This document shows positions 1 through 7,039 of a stretch of DNA of 12,662 nt, piece after piece; the first letter of the stretch is position 1; every line of letters starts with the position of its first letter. Below the pieces are notes generated by a model. The model was not told the origin of the DNA. It made no database searches and worked only from the letters and a program-made list of their open reading frames with translations. Location: NCBI GenBank assembly GCA_946479335.1, contig CAMLFP010000136.1, positions 1 through 12,662 on the forward strand, written 5' to 3'. The translations under genes were made by a program, and so were the position numbers. The stretch comes from an uncultured Archangium sp. (GTDB lineage: Bacteria > Myxococcota > Myxococcia > Myxococcales > Myxococcaceae).

Positions 1-31
1 TCAGCACCACGCACGTCACGAGGAGTCTCAT
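1..31 (-). CDS. N-terminal fragment of an exported protein (runs off the left edge)
   Basis: On the minus strand an ATG at 31-29 opens a frame reading MRLLVTCVVL and continues out of the window. A short basic start followed by a hydrophobic stretch looks like the beginning of a signal peptide. Only ten codons are visible, so no family can be given. It would be divergent from the + strand genes that follow, with about 100 bases between them. No convincing Shine-Dalgarno is seen upstream of the ATG. It may be a chance frame. Confidence 0.3.
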   Translation of the reverse strand, partial: MRLLVTCVVL

Positions 32-133
32 GCCGCGTGTTTCACCACTCCCGCCGCCTCGCCGGAAGAACGGCGCGCGCCGGGTCAGCGCTTTGGCCGA
101 CGCGGCGCCACCACCCGGCATGAACACCGGTGG

Positions 134-313
134 GTGGTGCTGTTGTCCGCGGTCTCCAGCTGCGGCACCGACCTCCGGAGCAACGATGGGCAGGGCTTCT
201 CGACGCAGCGCTCGGTGGTGAACCACGGCGACATGCCGGAGGACACCGCGCTCTCGACTCCCGCGCACGTCGCGCGGGCGGGCGTGGCGCTCGTGCGGCG
301 CGCGGTGACGTAG
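134..313 (+). pseudogene. small lipoprotein-like frame, signal peptide probably broken by a frameshift
   Basis: The frame ending at the TAG 311-313 reads WVVLLSAVSSCGTD and then about 45 polar residues. VSSC is a plausible lipobox, but the frame has no ATG. It is open back to base 2, and its first usable start is the GTG at 134, which leaves no basic n-region. An ATG at 120 lies in another frame. A single-base indel between about 123 and 130 would join it to give MN(x)RWVVLLSAVSSC, a normal lipoprotein signal. The gene is therefore either frameshifted (real or a sequencing error) or uses an odd GTG start. It ends 9 bases before the ATG at 323. The mature part matches no family I recognise. 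Confidence 0.4.
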
Positions 314-322
314 GCTCGCGGC

Positions 323-949
323 ATGAACCGCTCGCTCGCTGGTGCGCTCGCCGTCGCAGCCCTCGCCGTGGTGGTGGTCGGTCGCTCCGGGTTCGCGGAG
401 CCGCCGCCGCCCATGGAGCCGCGCGACGTGAAGCCGGTCATCGCCGCGCTCGCGAAAGACCCGAGCCGCCGCGCCGACCTCGCGGCCGTGCGCTTCTACG
501 CAGAGGTCTTCGACGGCCAGAAGGTCTCCGCGCCCGTGGGCAGCCCGCTCAGCACGCTCGGCGCGTGGAGCGACAACACCGCGCTCCAGGCGGCCGAGAG
601 CGCGATGGGCACCTGCGCGGCGCTCCCCTCCGGCGAGAAGCTGACGAAGGCCTCGGCGCTCGCGAAGGAGTTCGGTGCGCAGCTCCCGCCGCTGTTGCGC
701 GCGTACACGCTCGCCGCCGAGGGCCGGAAGCCCGACGCGGTGACGCTCTTCCTCTCGAACTTCGAGCGCGCCGAGGCGCCCGCCGAGTGCCCCGGCGAAC
801 ACCCGATGTATTCGTACCGGCGGCTCGCGCGCCTCACGCTGATGCTCTCGTGCATCAAGACGCTGGAGCCCGCGCGCGACGTGAAGAAGCTGGAGCGGGC
901 CGTCGAACACGCGGCCTCCTGCGCGCACGACAACCACGCAGTCGGCTGA
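323..949 (+). CDS. exported protein of unknown function (208 aa)
   Basis: The start at 323 gives a classical signal peptide: MNR, a hydrophobic run of about residues 4-20, then GFA before EPPPP with likely cleavage near residue 25. The mature protein is about 183 residues and looks mainly helical. It has four cysteines (98, 156, 177 and 200), an even number that would allow two disulfides in the periplasm. The helix around residues 85-150 (AESAMGTCAA, RAYTLAAEGRKPDAVTLF) has a TPR-like flavour, but no repeat is clear. No enzyme motif is seen. It lies 21 bases upstream of the lipoprotein gene at 971, probably in one transcript. I do not recognise the family. The long open frame overlapping it in another phase lacks a signal peptide and is Arg-rich, so it is a shadow. 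Confidence 0.75.
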   Translation: MNRSLAGALAVAALAVVVVGRSGFAEPPPPMEPRDVKPVIAALAKDPSRRADLAAVRFYAEVFDGQKVSAPVGSPLSTLGAWSDNTALQAAESAMGTCAALPSGEKLTKASALAKEFGAQLPPLLRAYTLAAEGRKPDAVTLFLSNFERAEAPAECPGEHPMYSYRRLARLTLMLSCIKTLEPARDVKKLERAVEHAASCAHDNHAVG

Positions 950-970
950 CCCCTCTCAAAGGACCTCCTG

Positions 971-1360
971 ATGCTCCGCGCCCGCATCGTTCCGTCGTTG
1001 GCGGTGTTCTCGCTGCTCACCGGCTGTACCAGCGGCGACTTCAAGCTCGTCGACCAGGGCGGCACGTCGTCGCTCACCGTCGCCAGGGGCAGCTCCGGCT
1101 CGCGCAACTTCACGCTGCAGGCCGAGGGGCACTACTTGAACACCGCGTTCACCGTGACCAGCAGCGCGACTGACGCCGACGTCACCACCACCGCCACGCC
1201 TGCCAGCGTCAACACCGGCAGCGGCTCCGTCGACATCGGCCTCGAGGTCTCCATCCCCGCGAACTTCGCGGGCACCAGCACCTTCGCCAGCATTCGCGTG
1301 GAAGACGCCAACGACCCGCAGTCTTTCGCCAGCAACTCCATCACGGTCGTCGTGCAGTGA
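971..1360 (+). CDS. small beta-rich lipoprotein of unknown function (129 aa)
   Basis: A good Shine-Dalgarno (AAAGGA, 958-963) sits 7 bases before the ATG. The N-terminus, MLRARIVPSLAVFSLLTGC, is a textbook lipoprotein signal with lipobox LTGC, so Cys19 should be lipidated and the protein membrane-anchored. The rest is rich in Thr, Ser and Val with alternating hydrophobic residues (for example FTLQAEGHYLNTAFTVTSS and STFASIRVEDANDPQ). That suggests one Ig-like or other beta-sandwich domain of about 100 residues. There are no catalytic motifs. It probably shares a transcript with the gene ending at 949. Function unknown. Confidence 0.8.
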   Translation: MLRARIVPSLAVFSLLTGCTSGDFKLVDQGGTSSLTVARGSSGSRNFTLQAEGHYLNTAFTVTSSATDADVTTTATPASVNTGSGSVDIGLEVSIPANFAGTSTFASIRVEDANDPQSFASNSITVVVQ

Positions 1361-1429
1361 CTGGCGACTGACAGTAAGAAAACCAAGGGCTTGCCCTCGC
1401 CTGTTTTAGTCTGGCAAGAATGGTGACCG

Positions 1430-2170
1430 ATGCGTCGGGGCACCTTCGGTCTTCTCCTGTGTTTCCCGCTGGCGGCCCTCGCCCAACAACCGGCGACGCC
1501 GGCGCCACTGCTCTCGGTGGTCGATGCGCGCGAGAACGTGGTCTCGAATCAGGTGCCGCCGACGCGCACGGGCACCGACTACAGCACCTTCGGCGTACCG
1601 GAGCGGAAGACCGAATTCGGCGCTGACGTGCCGGTGGCGACCGGGCTCACGTACAGCATCCAATCCACGGTGTGGAACGCGCTGCAGGTGCAGTTCCAGA
1701 GCGTGCCGGCCGAGCCCTCGCGCGACCCGCGCCCTGCGATGCTGGCCGTCGCGCCGAAGCAACCGGGAGCGCGCCCGGGCCTCGTGGTGGTCATCACCGA
1801 GTGGTGGGAAGACGGGTACGACCGCCGCACGTGTCGCAAGGCGCTGAGCGCGTACGCGGTGGGCTTCGGGGGCGCGGTGCTGGCGCAGAGCAGCGCCGCC
1901 GACCACGAGTGCCTGCTGACGTTCGGGAAGTCGGAGATGCGTCGCCGCCAGGAGCTCTTCTCGTCGCTGTTGACCACGCCGTCGATGCTGGCCGCGCTCA
2001 AGGGGCAGGTCGCGGTGCCGCCCATCGCCGCACCGCTGCCGGGCGCCACGCCGCCGCCGCCTTCACCGCCGGGAGCCGCGCCTGGCGGCTGCAACGCCGC
2101 GCAGGTCGCGAAGCTCAAGGGCTACGGCCTCTCTGACGACGACATCCGCCGCACGTGCACCGCGAAGTAA
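1430..2170 (+). CDS. exported Pro-rich protein of unknown function (246 aa)
   Basis: The ATG at 1430 gives the signal peptide MRRGTFGLLLCFPLAALA, with likely cleavage after Ala18 before QQPATPAP. Residues 25-195 form a mixed region with a core beta-strand (GLVVVITEWWEDGYD) and cysteines 135 and 161. A proline-rich linker (about 197-219) leads to a short C-terminal module running from Cys221 to Cys243, containing KLKGYGLSDDDI. That module resembles small helical 'xLxxxGLSDxxI' motifs, but I cannot assign it to a family. Only 18 bases separate its stop from the next gene, whose Shine-Dalgarno lies in the gap, so the two are probably co-transcribed and may work together in the envelope. An alternative ATG at 1420 is in another frame and gives no sensible protein. 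Confidence 0.75.
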   Translation: MRRGTFGLLLCFPLAALAQQPATPAPLLSVVDARENVVSNQVPPTRTGTDYSTFGVPERKTEFGADVPVATGLTYSIQSTVWNALQVQFQSVPAEPSRDPRPAMLAVAPKQPGARPGLVVVITEWWEDGYDRRTCRKALSAYAVGFGGAVLAQSSAADHECLLTFGKSEMRRRQELFSSLLTTPSMLAALKGQVAVPPIAAPLPGATPPPPSPPGAAPGGCNAAQVAKLKGYGLSDDDIRRTCTAK

Positions 2171-2188
2171 CCCGTCCTGGAGAACCCC

Positions 2189-3274
2189 ATGAAGCGTTGG
2201 CTGTCGACTCTCTGCCTCTCCCTCGTGGCGCTGACCGCGCGTCACGCCTTCGCCGGCTGCTCGAAGGACACCGACTGCAAGGGTGACCGCATCTGCGTCG
2301 CAGGAGCGTGCACCGCGCCCTCGGCCACGCCCGCCACGACGCCGGCCAGCGCGCCTGCCGCGGCGCCGACGCCTCCGCCCGCCGCGCCGGCCGCCGTCAC
2401 GCTCACCGAGCCGATGATCGCGGAGATCTACATGAAGGGTGACGTCACCTCGGCCATCAACGAGGCGAAGGCCGCGGGCCTCACCGACCTCGTGGGGCGG
2501 CTGACGGCCATCTCGCAGGCGTATGGCGCGGCATACGCGGCGCAGCAGGCGCGCAACGTCGACGAGGCCATCCGCCAGTACGAGTTCGTCGTGCAGTACG
2601 ACCGCGCGGTCGCCACGCGCGACAACGCGTACAGCAGCGCCGCGCGCACCGCCCTCGCGTCTCTCTACGCCGAGAAGAACCGCGCGCCCGCCGCGACGCC
2701 CGCGACGCCGTACGCCGCGCAGCCCGCGTACGCCCCGCCGATGGTCGCCGTGCCGGGCGCCACGCCTGACCGCACCGTCACCTTCAGCGGCCGCGCGCTG
2801 GAGTACGTGGTCGAAGGCCAGCGCTGCACGGCGCCGTGCTCGATGACGCTGCCCGCGGGCGTGCACACCATGGAGGTGCGCGGGCTCGGCCGCTACCGCC
2901 TCGCGGTGAACACCGACGTGACGCGCGTCGAGGCGCGCAAGGGTTCTCCGGCGACGGCCATCATCGGCGGCATCGCGCTCGCGGCCGCGCCGTTCCTCTT
3001 CTGGGCCGGCGCCGTCACGCCGCCTGACTGTCGCTACAACAGCTACGGCAGCTACACGTGCGACGAGGGCAAGAAGATCCTCGCGTATGTCTCGGCGTCG
3101 CTGTTCCTCGTGCTGGGGCTGGTGGGGCTCCCGGTGGGCATCGCCGACGCCACGCGCACCAACGTCACCGTCAACGGCGCGCAGACCTACCGCGCGAGCC
3201 GCGAGGTGAAGTTCACGCCGCTGCTGGCCTTCACCGGCAACGGCGGCTTCCTCGGCGGGCAGTTGTCGTTCTGA
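2189..3274 (+). CDS. envelope protein: signal peptide, Cys-rich motif, TPR-like region, PEGA-like domain, two TM helices
   Basis: A GGAGA Shine-Dalgarno (2179-2183) precedes the ATG by 5 bases. Residues 1-22 are a signal peptide (cleavage after AFA). Residues 24-41 carry the motif C-x5-C-x5-C-x4-C seen in many myxobacterial exported proteins. A Pro/Ala linker follows (about 43-70). Residues about 75-165 are helical and contain a TPR-like helix pair around NVDEAIRQYEFVVQYDRA. After a second low-complexity linker, residues about 195-245 look like a PEGA-type beta domain (CTAPCSMTLPAGVHTMEVRG). Two hydrophobic helices follow at about 255-277 and 297-319, separated by a Cys/Tyr-rich loop (Cys281, Cys291). 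The C-terminus ends in Phe, but one strand is not enough to claim a porin. Inferred to sit in the cell envelope, perhaps binding peptidoglycan or a partner through TPR and PEGA parts. Its stop lies 3 bases from the stop of the convergent cyclase remnant. Confidence 0.8.
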   Translation: MKRWLSTLCLSLVALTARHAFAGCSKDTDCKGDRICVAGACTAPSATPATTPASAPAAAPTPPPAAPAAVTLTEPMIAEIYMKGDVTSAINEAKAAGLTDLVGRLTAISQAYGAAYAAQQARNVDEAIRQYEFVVQYDRAVATRDNAYSSAARTALASLYAEKNRAPAATPATPYAAQPAYAPPMVAVPGATPDRTVTFSGRALEYVVEGQRCTAPCSMTLPAGVHTMEVRGLGRYRLAVNTDVTRVEARKGSPATAIIGGIALAAAPFLFWAGAVTPPDCRYNSYGSYTCDEGKKILAYVSASLFLVLGLVGLPVGIADATRTNVTVNGAQTYRASREVKFTPLLAFTGNGGFLGGQLSF

Positions 3275-3277
3275 ACG

Positions 3278-3479
3278 TCAGCCCGTCGCGAGGAAGACCT
3301 CGAGCGGCGCGAGGCGCTCGACCTGCGTCGCGCCGGTGAGCGCCCCCCCACGAGGATGTCGCCCGCCGCCGCGTTGCTCGTCAGCCGCGCCGCGACGTTC
3401 ACCGTGTCGCCGATTGCTCCGCGCCGAGCGTGCCCGCCACGCTGTTCGCACGCACCTCCCGCTACGAACCGCCGATGCG
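3278..3479 (-). pseudogene. decayed C-terminal remnant of a class III adenylate/guanylate cyclase
   Basis: Read on the minus strand, three pieces in different frames spell the end of a class III nucleotide cyclase domain in the right order. At 3479-3417: RIGGS-stop-REVRANSVAGTLGAE, matching the region 'RIG..xGEVxAxxxGxxG'. At 3414-3343: IGDTVNVAARL followed by AAAGDILVGG, the hallmark 'IGDTVNxAARL' segment with 'GxILV'. At 3343-3278: ALTGATQVERLAPLEVFLAT, then Gly and a TGA stop. Damage visible: an in-frame TAG; about five codons missing between GAE and IGDT, with a frame change; and a seven-G run (minus strand, 3349-3343) one base short for frame continuity. The N-terminal catalytic half is absent, because the + strand lipoprotein gene begins at 3493. 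Similarity is judged from family knowledge, not a search. Confidence 0.65.
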
Positions 3480-3492
3480 CTACGGGGGCGTC

Positions 3493-4986
3493 ATGCGTCT
3501 GCGTCTCTTCCTCGTCGCGCTCTGCGTGAGCGCCTGCCCGCCTGCCGACTCCACCTGCGCTGAAGGCACCCAGCGCTGCGAAAACGCGTGCGTCGACCTC
3601 TCATCCTCCGCCGCGAATTGTGGAGCGTGCGGCACCGCGTGCGCCGCGGCGCAGCGCTGCGTCGAGGGCGCGTGCGTGAGCGGCTGCACGGTGTCGGGTA
3701 CCTTCGTCGGCGACGGAGCGACGAACCCTGACAACCCGTGCGAGCGCTGCGCGGCGGCCACCTCCACCACCTCGTGGACTGCACGGGCCGACGGGAGCGA
3801 CTGCGGCAACGCGCAGGTGTGTCAGGGCGGCGCGTGCGGCGCGGGGTGCTTCATCGACGGCGCGGCGCGCGGCACCGGCGAGCTCAACCCGCAAGACCCG
3901 TGCGAAGCGTGCGCGCCGGGCACCTCCACCTCCGCGTGGTCTCCGCGCGGCGACGGAGCGGCCTGTGGCGCGGGCCAGGTGTGCGGCGGCGGCGCGTGTG
4001 CCAACCAGTGCTTCATCGACGGCGCGCTGGTGGACGACGGCGTGCTCCACGGCGCGTGCGAGCAGTGCACACCGGCGCAGAGCACCACCCACTGGTCTCC
4101 CCGCGCCGACGGCACCGCGTGTGGCTCCGGGCAGATCTGCGCCGCGGGCGCGTGCACCGGGAGCTGCTTCATCGCCCAGCAGCTCGTCGACGCGGGCGCG
4201 CTCAACCCGCAGAACGCGTGCGAACAGTGCGAGCCGGCGAGCGACACGACGGGCTGGTCCGCGCGCGATGACGGCGCGAGCTGCACCGGCGGCGTCTGCG
4301 AGGGCGCGAGCTGCGTCGACAAGTGCTTCATCGGCGGCGGCTTCGTCGACGCGGGGGTCCTCGACACCGCGAACCTCTGCCGCGCGTGCCGACCGGCGGT
4401 GTCCACGAGCGACTACGCGACGCAGAGCATCTCCCCGTTGCTGACGCCGGGCACCGACGTGGCCGCGCAGGGCTGGTCCGTCGTCGGCTCAGGGCCGCGC
4501 AGCCTCGTCGACGACGGCGGGGTCATCGTCCTCTCCACGGGCCCGAATGGCACCACGAGCGGCTATCAGCTCCTCACGCGGCGCCTCTCGCCCGACGGCG
4601 GCGCCTTCACCCTGCGCGTGGAGCTCCGCGTCGACGCCGTCAACGCGCACAATCCGCTCGACTCGGCGGCCGCCATCCTCGGGAGCTTCACGCCGCCCTT
4701 CGGGCTCACCGCCGAACGCTCGCAGCTGGCCTACCTCGACGCGGTGAATGTCGGCTGGGGCGACGACACGCAGTCAGCGCCGGTCGGCAACCTCGACGGC
4801 GGCTTCCATGTGTACGAGCTGGCGGTCGACGCCGACGGCGGCGCGACCTTCAGCGTCGACGGCATGGCGCAGCTCGCGCGCGGCAGCTTCACCACCAACG
4901 GCGTCATCGCCATCGGCGACCAGACCAACGAACCGAACATCGACAGCACGCTGTCGGTGCGCGCGGTGTCGCTGATCTGTCAGTGA
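3493..4986 (+). CDS. lipoprotein with tandem Cys-rich modules and a C-terminal jelly-roll-like domain (497 aa)
   Basis: I chose the ATG at 3493 because it opens directly on a lipoprotein signal, MRLRLFLVALCVSAC (Cys15). The frame extends upstream to 3430, but those 21 codons are antisense to the cyclase remnant and not signal-like. Residues 22-62 are a module of the myxobacterial type C..G...C...C, CG.CG..C, C..G.C. From Cys65 a roughly 53-residue unit repeats: starts at 65, 119, 173 and 225, with a half unit at 278. Each has C-F/T-I, a short turn, NPxxxCExC, an S/T-rich piece, W-S/T-x-R-x-DG, then C and GxC. Residues about 315-496 form an all-beta domain (GWSVVGSGPRSLVDDGG, FHVYELAVDADGGATFSVDG) resembling LamG/concanavalin-like folds. 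Inferred: a disulfide-stabilised surface stalk presenting a possible glycan-binding head. Its stop is one base from the stop of the convergent gene. Confidence 0.8.
   Translation: MRLRLFLVALCVSACPPADSTCAEGTQRCENACVDLSSSAANCGACGTACAAAQRCVEGACVSGCTVSGTFVGDGATNPDNPCERCAAATSTTSWTARADGSDCGNAQVCQGGACGAGCFIDGAARGTGELNPQDPCEACAPGTSTSAWSPRGDGAACGAGQVCGGGACANQCFIDGALVDDGVLHGACEQCTPAQSTTHWSPRADGTACGSGQICAAGACTGSCFIAQQLVDAGALNPQNACEQCEPASDTTGWSARDDGASCTGGVCEGASCVDKCFIGGGFVDAGVLDTANLCRACRPAVSTSDYATQSISPLLTPGTDVAAQGWSVVGSGPRSLVDDGGVIVLSTGPNGTTSGYQLLTRRLSPDGGAFTLRVELRVDAVNAHNPLDSAAAILGSFTPPFGLTAERSQLAYLDAVNVGWGDDTQSAPVGNLDGGFHVYELAVDADGGATFSVDGMAQLARGSFTTNGVIAIGDQTNEPNIDSTLSVRAVSLICQ
3685..4389 (+). repeat. 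tandem Cys-rich protein module repeats within the lipoprotein gene
   Basis: Four full units and one partial unit of 156-162 bases begin at the codons for Cys65, 119, 173, 225 and 278 of the lipoprotein. The segment TGCTTCATCGACGGCGCG appears exactly at 3847 and 4009, and in altered form at 4165 and 4324. Units are similar rather than identical, so this is an old protein-domain duplication rather than a recent minisatellite. Confidence 0.7.
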
Positions 4987-4987
4987 C

Positions 4988-6277
4988 TCAGGTCTCGATG
5001 GAGACGGCGTGGAGGCCGACGAGGTCACCGCACAGCGTGCGGCCGACCAGGTAGACGTCGACCTCCGCGTGGTACGGGTCGCCGCTCGGCTTCTCGATGA
5101 CGATGTACGTCACGTCGACCAGCTGCGTGTGGAACGCCTCGTTCACGTTGTTGATGCCGTAACCGGTGGTGTTCGGCGCGTACTCCAGCGCCTGGATGAA
5201 GTTCGCCGCGGGCCGCGTGTACGCGGTGCTGCCGGCCTGCGCGCCCACCAGCGCCATCAGCTGCGCCGGCGTGGGAGCCGCCGCGCCAGCGCCCTTGAAC
5301 GTCACCAGGTCGAGCGGCCGGTCGCTCTCGCTCATGAACAGCAGCGTCGGCAGCTCGGGTGACACCTTCGCCGCGAAGGTGTCGGTGCAGGAGCCCGCCG
5401 CCGACTGCGCGCACGCGTGCGCCCAGCCGCGCAGCACCGTCATCGTCGTCGTGCCGATGCCGCTCACCGCCGCGACCTCCGCCAGCGTGCTGAACGGCCG
5501 CTTCGCCACCAGCGCCTGCGACTGCGTGCCGTTGATGCCGTGCTCGTCGAGCTGCACGAGGTCGGCCGCGTTCGCCAACACCAGCGCCGCCGGCGCGTCG
5601 ATGGCGTCGAAGGTCACGCCGTCGAAGGTGCCCGCCAGCGTGGTCGGAGTCGGCGTCGGCGTCACCGCGCCGCCCTGCATCGCCGACCACCACTGGTACG
5701 AGGGCTTGTTGCTCAACTTCGTCAGCGTCGTCGCGCCGACGTAGCTGAGACTCCCGAGGGCCGTGACCGAGGCCAGCGGGCGCGCCGCGAGAATCGCCGT
5801 CACCGAGCGCGCGTCGAAGAGCGCGTCGAGCGCCGCCGCGGAGTCGCCGTTCACGCCGTACAGCACCGCGCGCACCTGCCAGCCCTTGAAGAAGACGCCC
5901 TTGACCGTCTCCGGGCCGACCGAGGGGTGCGCCACGCCGTAGGCCGCCCACTTCTGCAGCGTCGCGTCGCCCACGCCCGGCACCGCGTCGACCTGCGCCA
6001 CGGAGGTGAAGAAGAAATCGTCGCCCGACGGACACACGCCGTCGGCGCCCGCGCGCGCGATGACCAGCGCCTTCGCCGTCGTCGAGGTCGCGCCCGCCGC
6101 CTGCAGCGTCGCCGCCGTCACCGACGGGTCGTTCACCAGGTTGAGCAGCGCCGCGGTCTGGTCGGCCGGCAGCGTCAGCTCCGCTTCGGTCGAGAGCAGC
6201 GCGTCGTCCCCACCCTCCGCGGGGAGCCCACAGCCCACAGCGACGACGGCCAACACGGCGGCGAACACGGTCTTCAT
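4988..6277 (-). CDS. lipoprotein with three helix-hairpin-helix motifs and a C-terminal NuiA-like domain (429 aa)
   Basis: I chose the ATG at 6277 because it gives MKTVFAAVLAVVAVGC, a lipoprotein signal with Cys16, preceded by AGGTG about 8 bases upstream. The ATG at 6304 would add nine residues before it. Three helix-hairpin-helix motifs are visible: about 90-112 (SVAQVDAVPGVGDATLQKW), 167-190 (LASVTALGSLSYVGATTL) and 262-285 (FSTLAEVAAVSGIGTTTM). Each sits in a longer related unit, pointing to internal triplication. A Thr/Pro linker lies near 204-213. Residues about 303-429 resemble nuclease A inhibitor NuiA: LLFMSESDRPLDLVTFKG near its start and EVDVYLVGRTLCGDLVGL...SIET at the very end, against SESEYPFEV and VELDVYVIG..TPAGNLAG...VVET as I recall NuiA. 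Family knowledge: HhH binds DNA backbone; NuiA inhibits the nonspecific nuclease NucA. Inferred: a surface DNA-binding or nuclease-controlling lipoprotein. Confidence 0.85.
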   Translation of the reverse strand: MKTVFAAVLAVVAVGCGLPAEGGDDALLSTEAELTLPADQTAALLNLVNDPSVTAATLQAAGATSTTAKALVIARAGADGVCPSGDDFFFTSVAQVDAVPGVGDATLQKWAAYGVAHPSVGPETVKGVFFKGWQVRAVLYGVNGDSAAALDALFDARSVTAILAARPLASVTALGSLSYVGATTLTKLSNKPSYQWWSAMQGGAVTPTPTPTTLAGTFDGVTFDAIDAPAALVLANAADLVQLDEHGINGTQSQALVAKRPFSTLAEVAAVSGIGTTTMTVLRGWAHACAQSAAGSCTDTFAAKVSPELPTLLFMSESDRPLDLVTFKGAGAAAPTPAQLMALVGAQAGSTAYTRPAANFIQALEYAPNTTGYGINNVNEAFHTQLVDVTYIVIEKPSGDPYHAEVDVYLVGRTLCGDLVGLHAVSIET

Positions 6278-6337
6278 GCGCACCGCACCTACACGGTCAC
6301 ACATCGCCTCCGCAAGCGAAGCTCAACCCCGTGATTC

Positions 6338-6985
6338 TCAGTGCTTGAGAGGGTCGATGTGCCCCGGGAGCACCCCGCCATCGGCCGCGGCGCGCCGGAG
6401 CGGCGCAAAGACGAGGTCTCGGGGGCCGCAGTCGTCGGCGTCCACCACGAGGCGCTCGAGGCCGGGCGGCGCGGCGAAGGTGAAGGTCTTCTGGAAGACC
6501 GGGTCGTCGCCGGGCGCGAGGGGCGTCTGGCAGATGAGCGCGCGCACCGCGATCCGGCGCGCCGTCTCCCAGCGGTGGCGCGGGCAGTCTTCTTCGAGCG
6601 GCGGGAGGTCGACGCGGCGCGCGCCCACCGGCGCCACCTGCAGCGTCGCGTGGCGACAGCGCAGCGTGAACTCTTCGAAGGTCAGCGCGAACCCGTGCCC
6701 CTTCTTCTTCATCGTCCCCGCCTGCGTCGAGGCCTGCACGCAGCGCCACTGCGTCTCGCGCTTCGGCTGCTCCCGGCGCTCGACGCCCAGCGTGGCGACG
6801 CCTCCATCGAGTTGCAGCGACCAGACCTCGACGCTGTCGGGCCCGGGGAGGCCGCTGGTGGAATACGTGCGCTGCACCCACTGCGGCGCGGGCGTGACGT
6901 CGGCGCAGCCCGCGTCGGGCGGCTCCGCGAGCGCGACGACCGAGACCAGACACAGGAGCGACACCGGGCGCATGCGGGCGCGCAT
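6338..6985 (-). CDS. exported protein of unknown function (215 aa)
   Basis: The N-terminus MRARMRPVSLLCLVSVVALA is a signal peptide, likely cleaved before EPPDAG. A start at the second ATG (6973) is equally possible, and neither has a clear Shine-Dalgarno. The mature part has several cysteines, a Lys-rich loop (MKKKGHGF) and regular hydrophobic spacing (VEVWSLQLDGGVATLGVERR, FALTFEEFTLRCRHATLQV) suggesting beta-sheet. No catalytic motif is seen and I do not recognise the family. It is codirectional with the HhH/NuiA-like gene 60 bases downstream and divergent from the pentapeptide gene. The other-strand frame covering the same bases lacks a signal peptide and is rejected. Confidence 0.65.
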   Translation of the reverse strand: MRARMRPVSLLCLVSVVALAEPPDAGCADVTPAPQWVQRTYSTSGLPGPDSVEVWSLQLDGGVATLGVERREQPKRETQWRCVQASTQAGTMKKKGHGFALTFEEFTLRCRHATLQVAPVGARRVDLPPLEEDCPRHRWETARRIAVRALICQTPLAPGDDPVFQKTFTFAAPPGLERLVVDADDCGPRDLVFAPLRRAAADGGVLPGHIDPLKH

Positions 6986-7039
6986 TGAAGCACCAGAAAC
7001 CCCGTGAAAGTCGTCGCGGAAACGCTAGAAGCCGCCGCC

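Noticed and set aside
130..1173. Long + strand open frame (347 codons) across the first two secreted-protein genes
   Set aside because: Arg/Ala-rich product without signal or motif, out of phase with two genes that have proper signal peptides and a good Shine-Dalgarno; a high-GC shadow.
1385..1407. Weak hairpin AGGGC/GCCCT followed by TTTT between the genes ending at 1360 and starting at 1430
   Set aside because: The loop would be only two bases and the T run lies seven bases after the stem; too poor to call a terminator.
3430..3492. Upstream extension of the Cys-rich lipoprotein to an ATG at 3430
   Set aside because: The extra codons are antisense to the cyclase remnant and would bury the lipoprotein signal; the ATG at 3493 gives a normal signal peptide.
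6006..7007. 333-codon + strand open frame opposite the exported 215-aa protein and the HhH lipoprotein
   Set aside because: Spans two genes and their gap, Ser/Arg-rich, no signal or domain; the minus-strand products have signal peptides and motifs.
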